Source: Chloroflexota bacterium
GTDB lineage: Bacteria > Chloroflexota > Limnocylindria > Limnocylindrales > CSP1-4
Assembly (NCBI GenBank): GCA_016200675.1
Contig: JACQEH010000207.1
Span: 1-27,056 of the forward strand
Direction of reading: 5' to 3'
Length of the DNA: 27,056 nucleotides
Position 1 is the first letter of the stretch, and each line of letters begins with the position of its first letter. The notes under the pieces were generated by a model. The model was given only the letters and a program-made list of their open reading frames with translations. It was not told where the DNA came from and made no database searches. A program made the translations under genes and the position numbers. Positions 1-7,455 of the stretch are shown in pieces.

Positions 1-1092
1 CACGATCCCGGCGACGGCGACGAACGGCACGGCCGCCGTCGCCCCAAAGGCCAGGAGGACGCCGCCGGCCACGAAGAGGAGGGCCACGACGCCGACCGTC
101 CGGCGCCCGAGACGATCCGAGAGGGCGCCACCGATGACCTGGCCCCCGACGTAGGCGAGCGACTGGGCCCCGAGGGCGCTTGCCGCGAAGCCGGCACCGA
201 AGCCGGCCCGGGCGGCATGGGGCACGAATCCCTGCAGGACCCCCTCGTCGAATGCCCCGATCGCGAGGGCGCCCAGGAAGAGGGCCACGAAGCGCCGCGT
301 CCGGATCGCCCGGCGGACGCTCCAGCGGCCGCCGCTCCCGGCAAGGTTGCTGCCCGCGGGCAGGGGCTCGAAGCCGGCAGACACGGCGCCCGGGGCGGAC
401 GTCTCGTGAAGGCCGCTGGCGCCGGCCGCCTGCTCGGTCTCCTTCTGTCGGGTGGCGCCCGCGGCCGCGCCACCGGCCGGCACGAGCACGGGCGGCCCCG
501 CGGTCATGAGCCACACGAAGACCACGCCGACGAGGGACGCCGCCAGGAAGACGAGTGCGGTCACCCGCCAGCCCGCGCCGTCGATGAGCTGGGCCGCGAC
601 CGGCAGGGCGATCGCGACGCCGATCCCGGGACCGGCATAGGCGATCCCGAGGGCCAGGCCCGGCACGCCGGCATAGCGGCGGGCGATCGCGGTGGTGGTG
701 CCGATGAAGGCGAGCTGCAGCCCGATCGAGTGGAAGGCGGCGTAGGCCAGGATCACGAGCGAGATGTCGGGGGCCACGTAGACCGCCAGCCAGCCGCCGG
801 CAAGGAGGACCATCGAGGCCGTCAGCAGGTCGCGATCGGCGAACTCGTCGTAGGCACGGCCGAGGAGGGGGCTCGAGACGGCGGTCACGACCAGGAACAT
901 CGTCCAGGGCGTGACGGCGACCGTGCGACTGATCCCGAACTCCTGCGCGAACGCGACCGAGAGGGCCGGGAACGTGTACAGACCGCCGTAGGCGATGGCG
1001 CCCACGACGAACGCCCCGAGGAGCGGCAGCGACAGGCGCGTGACGCGACGCGTCGCGCGGCCGGCCTGGGGGAGTTGGGCGGGCAGGCTCAC
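1..1092 (-). CDS. MFS transporter, C-terminus cut by window edge
   Basis: This is a major facilitator superfamily permease of the inner membrane; its substrate cannot be told. The 364 visible residues run from a GTG at 1092 off the left edge. Several hydrophobic helices are followed by a polar Ala/Gly/Ser-rich cytoplasmic loop near residues 190-235, then a second half that contains the MFS loop motif GALSDRLGRRTVG, typical between two helices. The N-terminal half carries a similar loop (LLGRAYDEFADRDLL). No Shine-Dalgarno site precedes the GTG; a TACGAT box lies 7 bases upstream, which would fit a leaderless transcript. The gene stands alone, divergent from the 88-residue gene. Family assignment is firm; the exact start is moderately sure. 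Confidence 0.88.
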   Translation of the reverse strand, partial: MSLPAQLPQAGRATRRVTRLSLPLLGAFVVGAIAYGGLYTFPALSVAFAQEFGISRTVAVTPWTMFLVVTAVSSPLLGRAYDEFADRDLLTASMVLLAGGWLAVYVAPDISLVILAYAAFHSIGLQLAFIGTTTAIARRYAGVPGLALGIAYAGPGIGVAIALPVAAQLIDGAGWRVTALVFLAASLVGVVFVWLMTAGPPVLVPAGGAAAGATRQKETEQAAGASGLHETSAPGAVSAGFEPLPAGSNLAGSGGRWSVRRAIRTRRFVALFLGALAIGAFDEGVLQGFVPHAARAGFGAGFAASALGAQSLAYVGGQVIGGALSDRLGRRTVGVVALLFVAGGVLLAFGATAAVPFVAVAGIV

Positions 1093-1099
1093 GCGCTGG

Positions 1100-1105
1100 A
1101 TCGTA
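1100..1105 (-). promoter_or_regulatory. candidate -10 box for a leaderless MFS transcript
   Basis: TACGAT on the minus strand matches TANNNT and ends 7 bases before the GTG start at 1092. No Shine-Dalgarno sequence is present. No convincing -35 hexamer is seen. Confidence 0.4.
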
Positions 1106-1144
1106 CGCGTCGTGCGACTCGCGGCACGGCGGCGCCGCGGCGCG

Positions 1145-1345
1145 TGCCCGGAACCCTCGTGCGGCGCCGCGTGCGCGCGATGACGCGTCGCCCGCCCGGG
1201 GTCGCTCGTGCGGCGCCGCTTGCTCGCGATGCCCGCCCGGAACCCGCGTGCGGCCCGCGTGCTCGCGATGCCCGCCCGGGGTCCCTCGTGTGGCCCGCGT
1301 GCGCGCGATGCCGGCCCGGAACCCGCGTGCGGCCAGCTTGCTCGG
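1145..1345. repeat. degenerate tandem repeat, about 40-base unit
   Basis: Four to five imperfect units of about 39-48 bases follow one another. Each unit contains a CGTGCGGC-like block, then GCTCGCGATG or GCGCGCGATG, then CCGCCCGG. The stretch is upstream of the MFS gene and has no credible reading frame of its own; the long frames across it are caused by base composition. It forms the first half of the 529-base gene-free region 1093-1621. Confidence 0.6.
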
Positions 1346-1346
1346 C

Positions 1347-1469
1347 AGGCGAGCGAACCACCCACCGGAGCGGCCAATTCCGTCGCTCTTCGGGCAGACC
1401 GCTCGCGTGCCGTTCCAAACGACGCTGGAACGCGTCGCGATACCCGTCTATCGGGTGGTTGGCTCGCCT
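1347..1469. repeat. 123-base element bounded by 17-base inverted repeats
   Basis: The left arm (1347-1363, AGGCGAGCGAACCACCC) and right arm (1453-1469, GGGTGGTTGGCTCGCCT) are reverse complements with one mismatch. Between them is a second pairing, CGTTCCA with TGGAACG around 1412-1434. The element is less G+C-rich than its surroundings and holds no gene. It could be a small non-autonomous mobile element or a structured RNA/regulatory region. The pairing is plainly visible; the function is unknown. Confidence 0.5.
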
Positions 1470-1608
1470 TGCGTGCCACAGGGCGAGAGCGCGCAGGATG
1501 GCAAGAGCCGCGCCAGGGCAAAGTCGCCACCGGACCGGGCCGGACGGCCCGTTGGACCGGGCGGGAGGGCCGTCGTCCGGGGAGGCCGCCTCCGCCTAGA
1601 GTGGCGGT

Positions 1609-1613
1609 GGAGG
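1609..1613 (+). promoter_or_regulatory. Shine-Dalgarno site deciding the start at 1622
   Basis: GGAGG lies 8 bases before the ATG at 1622. It favours that start over the in-frame GTG codons at 1601, 1607 and 1613. Confidence 0.6.
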
Positions 1614-1621
1614 TGGCGCCG

Positions 1622-1888
1622 ATGCTGGAACATCGCGTCGAGCTCAAGGTCGTGGACTGGGACGACATCCCTTTCCGGGAGGTCGTGGAGACCGCCTGGC
1701 ACCAGGTCCGGCAGGGTCGCGTGGATGCCGACTCCATCACGGCCGCCGAGCACCTGCAGCTCCTCGTCCGCGGGGCGGGCTATCGAAGCGCGACCGTGAC
1801 CGTGCACCGGACGGTCGACGAGGCTCTCGCGCATGTCGGTCATTTCGAAGTCCGGCGCGAGCCCGCTCGCGTGCTCCTGGGACGCTGA
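1622..1888 (+). CDS. hypothetical 88-residue protein
   Basis: I do not recognise the family. The 88-residue product is soluble and charged, starting MLEHRVELKVVDWDD, with an acidic first third and a basic C-terminus, and no signal peptide, membrane helix or cysteine. A GGAGG at spacing 8 precedes the ATG, and a strong hairpin 46 bases past the stop supports a real single-gene unit. Third codon positions are mostly G or C, like the neighbours. Helix-forming segments (AAEHLQLLVRGAG, RTVDEALAHVGH) separated by short beta-like stretches suggest a small alpha/beta fold. No role can be given from context, since the flanking MFS and hydrolase genes are separate units. Confidence 0.7.
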   Translation: MLEHRVELKVVDWDDIPFREVVETAWHQVRQGRVDADSITAAEHLQLLVRGAGYRSATVTVHRTVDEALAHVGHFEVRREPARVLLGR

Positions 1889-1934
1889 GCGGAACCGCCC
1901 GCCCGCGGCCTGGACCGGCCGGAGGAGGCGACAG

Positions 1935-1966
1935 CGACGCCCGTTGCCGAGAGGCAGCGGGCGTCG
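1935..1966 (+). terminator. hairpin terminator after the 88-residue gene
   Basis: CGACGCCCGTTGCC pairs with GGCAGCGGGCGTCG: 14 pairs including one G-T wobble, closed by a four-base GAGA loop of the stable GNRA type. There is no clear T run after it, as is common in high-GC genomes. It could also act on the opposite strand. Confidence 0.55.
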
Positions 1967-2023
1967 AGTCGTGATGGCGGAGTGCGGGCGGCTGGCGGGG
2001 CCGAGTGGTGAAGCCTGGGGGCG

Positions 2024-2088
2024 CCGCGGCGGCCATGCAGCCCGCGGCGGCCATGCAGCCCGCGGCGGCCATCCGGCCCGCGACGGCT
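2024..2088. repeat. 18-base tandem repeat, about 3.5 copies
   Basis: The unit CCGCGGCGGCCATGCAGC occurs twice exactly (2024-2041, 2042-2059), then once with changes at its end (2060-2077), then as a decayed partial copy. It ends about 20 bases before the hydrolase start at 2108. Apart from this and the hairpin at 1935-1966, I see nothing in 1889-2095. Confidence 0.75.
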
Positions 2089-2095
2089 GCCTCGC

Positions 2096-2101
2096 TACCA
2101 T
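2096..2101 (+). promoter_or_regulatory. candidate -10 box for leaderless hydrolase mRNA
   Basis: TACCAT lies exactly 6 bases before the GTG at 2108. No Shine-Dalgarno sequence precedes that GTG. The arrangement matches leaderless promoters, where transcription begins at the start codon. Confidence 0.4.
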
Positions 2102-2107
2102 GACGGC

Positions 2108-2926
2108 GTGGACCTCCGCGTTGCCCTGATCCAGACGGACGCCGGACCGGACCCCGAGCGCAACGTCGCCCGCGCCGCGGAGCTCGCGGAGATGGCGGCG
2201 GCTGCCGGCGCCGGGCTCGTGGCGCTGCCCGAGTACCTCCAGTACCGCGGCCCGGACGACGGCTATCGCGCCTCGGCCCGGCCCATGCCGGGGCCGTTCA
2301 CGGATCCCTTCTCGGCCATCGCCCGCCGGCATGGCTGCTGGATCCTCGCCGGGAGCCTGGCCGAAACGTCCCCCGACCCGGCGCGGCCGTGGAACACCTC
2401 GGCGCTGATCGCGCCGAGCGGGGAGCTGGTCGCTCGCTACCGCAAGATCCACCTCTTCGATGTCGCGGTCGACGCCGGTCCGGCGGACATGGAGAGTGCC
2501 CGTGTCAGCAGCGGCGGCAGGATCGTGATCGCGGACATCGGCGTCGCTCGCCTGGGCCTCTCGATCTGCTACGACCTGCGCTTTCCGGAGCTGTACCGAT
2601 CCCTCGCCCTGGCCGGCGCCGAGATCCTGGCCGTCCCCTCGAACTTCACGGAGCGCACGGGCCGCGACCACTGGGAGGTGCTCCTCCGGGCGCGGGCCAT
2701 CGAGAACGGTGCCTGGGTGATCGCGCCGTCGCAGATCGGCGGCCCGCCAGGCCAGCCCGCGTACGGCCACTCCATGGTCATCGACCCGTGGGGGATCGTC
2801 GTCGCCCAGGCCCCCGACCGCGAAGCCATTGTGGAGGCGACCATCGACATCGATCAGGTGGCCGCCGTCCGGCGCCAGATCCCGGCCCTCGCCAATCGGC
2901 ACCCGGAGGCGTACCGGCTCGGCTGA
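2108..2926 (+). CDS. carbon-nitrogen hydrolase, Nit/deaminated-glutathione-amidase type
   Basis: A cytosolic amidase of the nitrilase superfamily, 272 residues, the normal single-domain length. The catalytic triad is complete: Glu42 (ALPEYL), Lys113 (RYRKIHLFD) and Cys154 (SICYDLRFPELYR). The HLFD and CYDLRFPELYR signatures are those of the Nit1 branch, whose known members hydrolyse deaminated glutathione or omega-amides as metabolite repair; other amides remain possible. The GTG start at 2108 begins the conserved MDLRVALIQTD beta strand; the ATG at 2100 is out of frame. It is a single-gene unit preceded by the 18-base repeats and followed 5 bases after its stop by an 11-base repeat array, converging on the TadG gene. 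Family and triad are certain; the substrate is inferred. Confidence 0.93.
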   Translation: MDLRVALIQTDAGPDPERNVARAAELAEMAAAAGAGLVALPEYLQYRGPDDGYRASARPMPGPFTDPFSAIARRHGCWILAGSLAETSPDPARPWNTSALIAPSGELVARYRKIHLFDVAVDAGPADMESARVSSGGRIVIADIGVARLGLSICYDLRFPELYRSLALAGAEILAVPSNFTERTGRDHWEVLLRARAIENGAWVIAPSQIGGPPGQPAYGHSMVIDPWGIVVAQAPDREAIVEATIDIDQVAAVRRQIPALANRHPEAYRLG

Positions 2927-2931
2927 CAGGC

Positions 2932-2984
2932 GAGACGGCGCCGAGACGGCGCCGAGACGGCGCCGAGACGGCGGCGAGACCGCC
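2932..2984. repeat. 11-base tandem repeat, about 4.8 copies
   Basis: The unit GAGACGGCGCC is repeated three times exactly (2932-2964), then as GAGACGGCGGC (2965-2975) and a partial GAGACCGCC. The array starts 5 bases after the hydrolase stop codon. The unit is not a multiple of three, so the array is not coding. Confidence 0.85.
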
Positions 2985-3024
2985 GAGCGCTCGCGAACGG
3001 CGGCCGGCGCCGATCGCCCGGAAT

Positions 3025-3057
3025 CGTGAAAGCGGCGGAGTGCCCGCCGCTTTCGCG
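3025..3057. terminator. bidirectional hairpin terminator between convergent genes
   Basis: CGTGAAAGCGGCGG pairs with CCGCCGCTTTCGCG (14 pairs, one wobble) around a five-base loop. It lies 21 bases past the stop of the third TadG gene on the minus strand and about 100 bases past the hydrolase stop on the plus strand, so it can end both transcripts. Confidence 0.65.
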
Positions 3058-3077
3058 TCCCGAGACCCGGGCGTGGG

Positions 3078-4043
3078 TCAGTTGATGAGCTTGACGAAGG
3101 TGACGAACGAGGCGGCGTTGCCTTTGCCCGCCGTGATCACCATCTTGTCGGAGTTGTACGTCTTGTCCAGCCAGCCACTGATCTGCTTCAAGTTGCTGCC
3201 CTGGGAGCCCGTGATGTGGAAGTTTGCCCAGCCGACGAACGTGCCCGTGTCGTCGACAATGGCGACGGGGTATGTGTTTCCGACGCGGGCCGCGAGGTCG
3301 CTGTACAACGTCGTGTGCGACCCCGCGTTGAGGGGGCTGATGTTGTCGATCAGGGGGTAGACGGTCGTCGGATTGCCGTTGGCGTTGATGTAGTCGTCGG
3401 CGAGCTTCGAGTTCAAGTTGTCATTGTTGCCGTTGGCCGTACCGAAGACCGTCCAGTTGAAGTGCGATCCGTCCTGCGGTACGGACCCGTTGCCTGACGG
3501 TGGTTCGTCAAACGTCGCCGGGGATCCGGGGATCGAGTTCGCCGGATTCTGGAAAACCTTCTGGTTGAAGATGAGGGGCATCGCACCGTACGCCCCGTTC
3601 GGCGTTCCAGCCTGGGCGGTAGCTGTCGCAGAGACACCCCACGAGGCGAAGCCGACGACGCCGGAGAAGTAGTTCCGATGCGGGCGGCTCACCGTCACTG
3701 TGACCGAGCCGACCCCGGATGCCACGGTCACCGTGGTGCTGTTCACGCCGTTGACGTAGCCATTCGACGCCGCGACGGACTGTGCGGCCGTCGTCGGATC
3801 CTGGCCATTCACTGATGCGTAGCCAGCGGCCATCGCTGCCGCGTCCGCCACGTTCTGCTCATCGCGGCGCTGCAGGAAGGTGTCCCCGCCGTCGATGATC
3901 AGGCCGACCATCCCGATGAGGGCAGTCAGGGCGAGGGCGAAGACGACGAGGAGCTGGCCCCGCTGCGATGCGCGGCCCGCGCGGCCCGCCGGCTGCGTGA
4001 AGCGTTGATTGAAAGGAAGCATCGGGCCGGACTCCGTCTTCAT
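3078..4043 (-). CDS. TadG-like protein, cassette C (Flp pilus-assembly Tad domain)
   Basis: 321 residues. After a basic N-terminus comes the Tad-domain signature: RGQLLVVFALALTALIGMV (about 28-46), a single membrane helix, then DGGDTFLQRRDEQNVADAAA, the characteristic charged segment. The rest is an exported Asn/Thr/Gly-rich region of about 250 residues with no domain I can name. It lacks the Glu at +5 that TadE-type pseudopilins have, as expected for TadG proteins, which anchor rather than being processed. The ATG at 4043 overlaps the preceding stop as ATGA; an alternative ATG at 4022 has GGAG nine bases upstream. It is the last gene of cassette C and is followed by a hairpin. The family is clear. 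The role, a minor surface or pilus-associated component, is inferred. Confidence 0.85.
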   Translation of the reverse strand: MKTESGPMLPFNQRFTQPAGRAGRASQRGQLLVVFALALTALIGMVGLIIDGGDTFLQRRDEQNVADAAAMAAGYASVNGQDPTTAAQSVAASNGYVNGVNSTTVTVASGVGSVTVTVSRPHRNYFSGVVGFASWGVSATATAQAGTPNGAYGAMPLIFNQKVFQNPANSIPGSPATFDEPPSGNGSVPQDGSHFNWTVFGTANGNNDNLNSKLADDYINANGNPTTVYPLIDNISPLNAGSHTTLYSDLAARVGNTYPVAIVDDTGTFVGWANFHITGSQGSNLKQISGWLDKTYNSDKMVITAGKGNAASFVTFVKLIN

Positions 4044-4528
4044 GGCTTGACCTGCGTGGTCTGGACGTGGGCGATGGAGCTGAAGGCCATCGGCTTGGGA
4101 ACCGGAAGAAGCGGCGTGATGACGCTGAACGACACGGTCGCGGTCACCCGAATGAAGTCGTCCGCTGGGCAGAACGCCCCGGCTGCCACGGTGACCGTGG
4201 CGTCGGCCATGTCCGTGCAATCGATCGTGATGCCCGAGTTGGCCAGGCCGGGCACCAGGTTCTTCTGGGTGTTCACGACGGCAAGCGTTTCGGCCGACCA
4301 GGTCGCACTCGAGCAGGGTCCGGTGCACTGGTGCACGCTCGTGACGCGGGCGATCTCGCGGGCGGCCTGGGCCACCCCATTGTTCGTGTAGATGCCGCGA
4401 CCGAGGTCAATCGTGCCCATCAACAGGAACAGGAAGGGGATGAGGGCCAGCGAGAACTCCACGAGCGCCTGGCCGCGCTCGCGCCGGCCGCGCCGCCGCG
4501 CCACTGGCGTCGCCATCAGGCCGCTCAC
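4040..4528 (-). CDS. TadE-like pseudopilin, cassette C
   Basis: 162 residues, the usual length for the family. An Arg-rich leader ends in RERGQALVEF: Gly19, then Glu24 at the +5 position of a type IV prepilin-peptidase site, then a hydrophobic helix ending in IDLGRG and the TadE pattern NGVAQAAREIARV. The mature part carries four cysteines (CTGPC, DCTD, FCPADD) that may form disulfides. The GTG start at 4528 forms a GTGA overlap with the upstream stop; an in-frame ATG at 4516 is an alternative and would leave the processing site intact. It is translationally coupled to both neighbours. TadE proteins are minor pseudopilins of tight-adherence pili or related secretion systems. Confidence 0.88.
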   Translation of the reverse strand: MSGLMATPVARRRGRRERGQALVEFSLALIPFLFLLMGTIDLGRGIYTNNGVAQAAREIARVTSVHQCTGPCSSATWSAETLAVVNTQKNLVPGLANSGITIDCTDMADATVTVAAGAFCPADDFIRVTATVSFSVITPLLPVPKPMAFSSIAHVQTTQVKP

Positions 4529-5427
4529 TTGACCACCGAAATCACGCTCGCCCCGCTGGTGGAGGTGAACGTCCCGCTGGTGACGGTGAGGGTGAGGTTG
4601 AAGGTCTTGGTGTTGCCGTTCGCGCCCGTCTGGTTGTAGTAGACGTGCGGGGCCTGGGTCTGTCCGTACGTGGTCGTGCCGTCACCCCAGCTCCAGGCCC
4701 AGACCGTGGAGCAGGACGCGTTGTAGGTGGTCGTGTCCGTAACGGTGACGGTCACCGGCGACTTGTTGTTGGCCGGCGAGCTGGTCTTCGTAAATGCGGC
4801 GCTGACCCCGGCGCAGTTCGGCGTCGTTGTCGTCGACGTGGTCGTTGTCGACGTGGTTGTCGTCGAGGTCGAGGTCGTCGAGGTCGTCGAGGTCGAGGTC
4901 GAGGTCGTCGAGGTCGACGAGGATGTCGTCAGGGTCGTTGCCGGCAGGGCACCGATCTGATTGATCGCCGTCGAGCTGAAGGTGACATTCGTGCCACCGA
5001 AGAAGACGGCGATAACCGGGGTGAGCAGCGTGAATTGACCGGTGGCCTTGACCGCCACGGTCTTGCCCATCGCGGGCGTGGAGGAGCAGGCGATGCTGGA
5101 GCCGTCGCTCGCCTGGCACGTCAGGACGATGTCGGCCGGGTTAACGGTAACGACCGAGCCCTTCGACTCCAGGATGCCTCGGCAGATCACCAGGTTCGTG
5201 TTCTGGTCGCAGGCTTGGCCGGCGACGTACGAGGTCGGCGTCTGGGCCGCCTGGAATGACGCCTCGCGGGCGACGTTGGCGATGGTCACCCGGGCGTAGG
5301 CGATCCGACCGAGGTCGATGGCCGCCGACAGGATGACCAGGAAGACGGGCAGCACGATGGCGAACTCGACCAGGCTCTGGCCCAGCGAGCGGTCGCGGTA
5401 GCGGCGGATGAGCTTGCGGATGAGCAT
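4525..5427 (-). CDS. TadE-like pseudopilin with Ser/Thr linker and PKD-like domain, cassette C
   Basis: 300 residues, about twice a normal TadE. The N-terminus has the pseudopilin site SLGQSLVEF (Gly16, Glu21), a membrane helix and IDLGRIAYARVTIANVARE. A globular TadE region runs to about residue 160. Residues about 164-205 are almost only Ser and Thr, encoded by a GTCGTCGAGGTC-like DNA repeat (4825-4930 on the plus strand). The last 90 residues form a PKD-like Ig fold with the WSWGDGTTTY core and a final beta strand LTLTVTSG. The linker resembles exposed, possibly glycosylated stalks. It is the first gene of cassette C, after a 328-base gap. ATG at 5427; a GAGG lies a little far upstream. 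Likely surface-exposed; the partner is unknown. Confidence 0.87.
   Translation of the reverse strand: MLIRKLIRRYRDRSLGQSLVEFAIVLPVFLVILSAAIDLGRIAYARVTIANVAREASFQAAQTPTSYVAGQACDQNTNLVICRGILESKGSVVTVNPADIVLTCQASDGSSIACSSTPAMGKTVAVKATGQFTLLTPVIAVFFGGTNVTFSSTAINQIGALPATTLTTSSSTSTTSTSTSTTSTTSTSTTTTSTTTTSTTTTPNCAGVSAAFTKTSSPANNKSPVTVTVTDTTTYNASCSTVWAWSWGDGTTTYGQTQAPHVYYNQTGANGNTKTFNLTLTVTSGTFTSTSGASVISVVK
4825..4930. repeat. coding Ser/Thr repeat of the PKD-bearing TadE gene
   Basis: Runs of GTCGTCGACGTGGTCGTT and GAGGTCGTCGAGGTC on the plus strand encode alternating Ser and Thr on the minus strand. The codons are nearly all AGC-free and of the ACG/ACC/TCG type, so the array is prone to slip by whole codons. 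Confidence 0.7.
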
Positions 5428-5652
5428 CGTGATCGTGAAGCCTCGACAGGAGGTGGACGCCTCGGAGACTGGCCGTCCTGCCTTGCACGATCACTTGAAT
5501 CGGTGCGCCTGTGCATAGCCCAAGGGGTCCGACGGGCCCACCCGATGGTCCTATGTGCGGCCGCGCACCTGGCCGCTGCGAGCTCCGATGGGCCTCCGAG
5601 ACCCGAGCTGGGCGCGTCCGGTCGGTCGGTTCATGACGTCCGGACACGAAGA
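5428..5652 (-). promoter_or_regulatory. leader and promoter region of cassette C (not resolved)
   Basis: 225 bases without a credible gene lie between the cassette B terminator and the first cassette C gene. The promoter of cassette C should be here. I find no clear -10/-35 pair, and the motif shared by the other two cassettes is absent. Confidence 0.35.
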
Positions 5653-5681
5653 AGCCGCGCCTCGACGTGCGAGGCGCGGCT
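5653..5681 (-). terminator. hairpin terminator of cassette B
   Basis: On the minus strand AGCCGCGCCTCG pairs with CGAGGCGCGGCT, 12 perfect pairs around a five-base loop, followed by TTCTTC. It begins about 75 bases after the stop of the cassette B TadG gene, and separates cassettes B and C into different transcription units. Confidence 0.65.
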
Positions 5682-5755
5682 CCCGGGCAACCCGTCCCCC
5701 CGGAGGCGGGCGACCATGTGGTCCCCGAAGGCGTCCGCGAGGGACGCGCCCGACG

Positions 5756-6970
5756 TCAGCGGATCAACTGGACCCCGATCGCCTCGGCGTTGTCGACGCT
5801 TCCGCTGCCGACGGGACCCGCCGTGATGTACTGGATGAACCAGCCCACCACACAGCTGCTGCTGCCGTTGCCGCCGATGATGTTCGTGAGCGGCTGTCCA
5901 GAGTTCGGGCTCGTCCCCCCAAGGCATGCCGAGTTGTTCGGATTGTTCGAATCCGACATGTAGTCGATGTAGAAGGCAGCGACGCCGGTCACGTGATAGA
6001 CGGCATTGCTCCCGTTGCCGCTCGGGACACAGGCGTTGTCACAGAGCGGGATCATCACGGGCTTGAGGCGCAGGTTGGCGTTGACCTCGTCAGCGATCGG
6101 CTTGGCGCAGTTGTTGCCGTTGTCCACCGGCACGTCGACCGGGAAGGTATCCCACTCGATGAGCGGCGGGTTCTGCGTCTCCTGGAGGCAGGTCAGGCTC
6201 GGATCCAGGTCGAGGATCTGGAACGACCCGCCACCACCACCGGGCCCGTTGGTCTTGCAGAGCGGCACGATGTACTCGGTGCCGTTGGGGTAGCCGCCCA
6301 CGGTGGTCGGCGGATCGCTGGTGTCCCACATGCTCTGGGTGAAGGGCGTCGTCGTGCCGTTCTGGCTGCAGCCGCTGATGCTGACCGGGAAGATGACCGG
6401 CAGGAACGCACCACCCACCACCTGCCCGGTGACGGCCGTCGCGTCGGCCGTCGCGTTGAAGGTGCTGAAGCCGATGGCCCGCCCGATCGTCGTCCCGAAC
6501 GTCTTGGTTCCCTTGACCGCCACGCCCTGTGCATTCGCCGGAATGGATCCGCCGCCGACGACCGCCGGAGGATTGCCGCTCGATGAGACAAGCGCGCCGC
6601 TGCTGTCGAGAAGCCGGCCCTGCACGTCCGTGTAGTCGGCGACAAAGGTCGTAATCCCGTTCGAATCGGCGATCGACTTCACGGAGTTGAAGACGTCCGT
6701 GTCAGTGCGCGTTGCGCCCCCGAGTCGCTCGGCAAGGACGACGGCGCCTCCATTCGCTGCCGCATCGGCCCCGTTCTGGGTGGCCCGCTGCTGGGCAAAG
6801 GCATTTCCTCCCTCGAGGAGGAGACCGGACATTGCGATGAGGGCGATGATCACCAGGGCCCCGATCGCAAGCACCTGCCCAGCTTCGGAGCGACGCCGAA
6901 GGCCAAGGTCGCGTGATGCATGAGGTTCGCGCATGTGGGGCTCCAATGCTCCTGTGGCTCGGCGGGTCAT
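5756..6970 (-). CDS. TadG-like protein, cassette B
   Basis: 404 residues. The Tad-domain signature follows a 30-residue basic leader: EAGQVLAIGALVIIALIAM (about 29-47), then LEGGNAFAQQRATQNGADAA. There is one membrane helix and the rest is exported. The C-terminal 200 residues are rich in Asn, Gly and Pro and hold about nine cysteines (for example ISGCSQ, VPLCKT, LTCLQ, LCDNACVP, SSCVVGWF), suggesting disulfide stabilisation; no named domain is recognised. The segment GGAFLPVIFPV resembles GAYGAMPLIFNQ of the cassette C protein, so the two are paralogues. The ATG at 6970 overlaps the TadE stop (ATGA); another ATG at 6934 has GGAG at spacing 6 and may be the true start. A hairpin follows the gene. 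Confidence 0.85.
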   Translation of the reverse strand: MTRRATGALEPHMREPHASRDLGLRRRSEAGQVLAIGALVIIALIAMSGLLLEGGNAFAQQRATQNGADAAANGGAVVLAERLGGATRTDTDVFNSVKSIADSNGITTFVADYTDVQGRLLDSSGALVSSSGNPPAVVGGGSIPANAQGVAVKGTKTFGTTIGRAIGFSTFNATADATAVTGQVVGGAFLPVIFPVSISGCSQNGTTTPFTQSMWDTSDPPTTVGGYPNGTEYIVPLCKTNGPGGGGGSFQILDLDPSLTCLQETQNPPLIEWDTFPVDVPVDNGNNCAKPIADEVNANLRLKPVMIPLCDNACVPSGNGSNAVYHVTGVAAFYIDYMSDSNNPNNSACLGGTSPNSGQPLTNIIGGNGSSSCVVGWFIQYITAGPVGSGSVDNAEAIGVQLIR

Positions 6971-7455
6971 GGCTGCTTGGGGCAGTTGGCCGCGGTGGTC
7001 TGGGCGTTGGGACAGGTGAACTCGACGACCTCGTCGGAGGTGGCAACGAACGTCACGCCGGCCGGAAACAGGATGTTCCGGATGATCGGGGTCATCGGCT
7101 GGTATGTCGTCTCGAAACGAACGATGGCGACGCAGCCCACGGCGATCGTGGTGCAGGTGGCGTTTAGGCTGGGATCGGCATTTGGGGTCGGCTTCTTGAA
7201 CGTGACGGTGACGTTCGGACTGGCGATCTCGGCAATCGCCGTTTGGCTTGTCGCGCGCTGCGTGATCAGCGTCGCGTCCTGGTTGACGATGGCCAGGCGG
7301 GCCCCTTCGCGCGCTCCGTTGGTGATCGAGTTGTAGGCGAAGACGCCTCGCCCGACATCGATCGCGGCGACGATCAGGAGGATGAAGATCGGGAAGATCA
7401 GGGCGAACTCGGCGAGGGCCTGACCTCGATGGCGTCGCTGTCGGTGGAGGCTCAT
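6967..7455 (-). CDS. TadE-like pseudopilin, cassette B
   Basis: 162 residues, identical in length to the cassette C homologue. The leader MSLHRQRRHRG is followed by QALAEF (Gly11, Glu16), a helix with the FPIF motif, then IDVGRGVFAYNSITNGAREGARL, the TadE hallmark. The mature domain contains four cysteines (NATCTT, VGCVA, FTCPNA, ANCPKQP). ATG at 7455 overlaps the preceding stop as ATGA, so the longer open frame upstream is not used. It lies between the PKD/PASTA-bearing TadE gene and the TadG gene. Expected to be cleaved by a prepilin peptidase encoded elsewhere and to sit in the envelope as a minor pseudopilin. Confidence 0.9.
   Translation of the reverse strand: MSLHRQRRHRGQALAEFALIFPIFILLIVAAIDVGRGVFAYNSITNGAREGARLAIVNQDATLITQRATSQTAIAEIASPNVTVTFKKPTPNADPSLNATCTTIAVGCVAIVRFETTYQPMTPIIRNILFPAGVTFVATSDEVVEFTCPNAQTTAANCPKQP

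Noticed and set aside
217..1599. Long plus-strand open frame of 460 residues
   Set aside because: It is antisense to the MFS gene and then runs through non-coding repeats; the Arg/Gly/Asp-rich text is a base-composition artefact.
1448..2902. Minus-strand open frame of 484 residues
   Set aside because: It lies antisense over the carbon-nitrogen hydrolase with its intact catalytic triad, and contains no recognisable domain.
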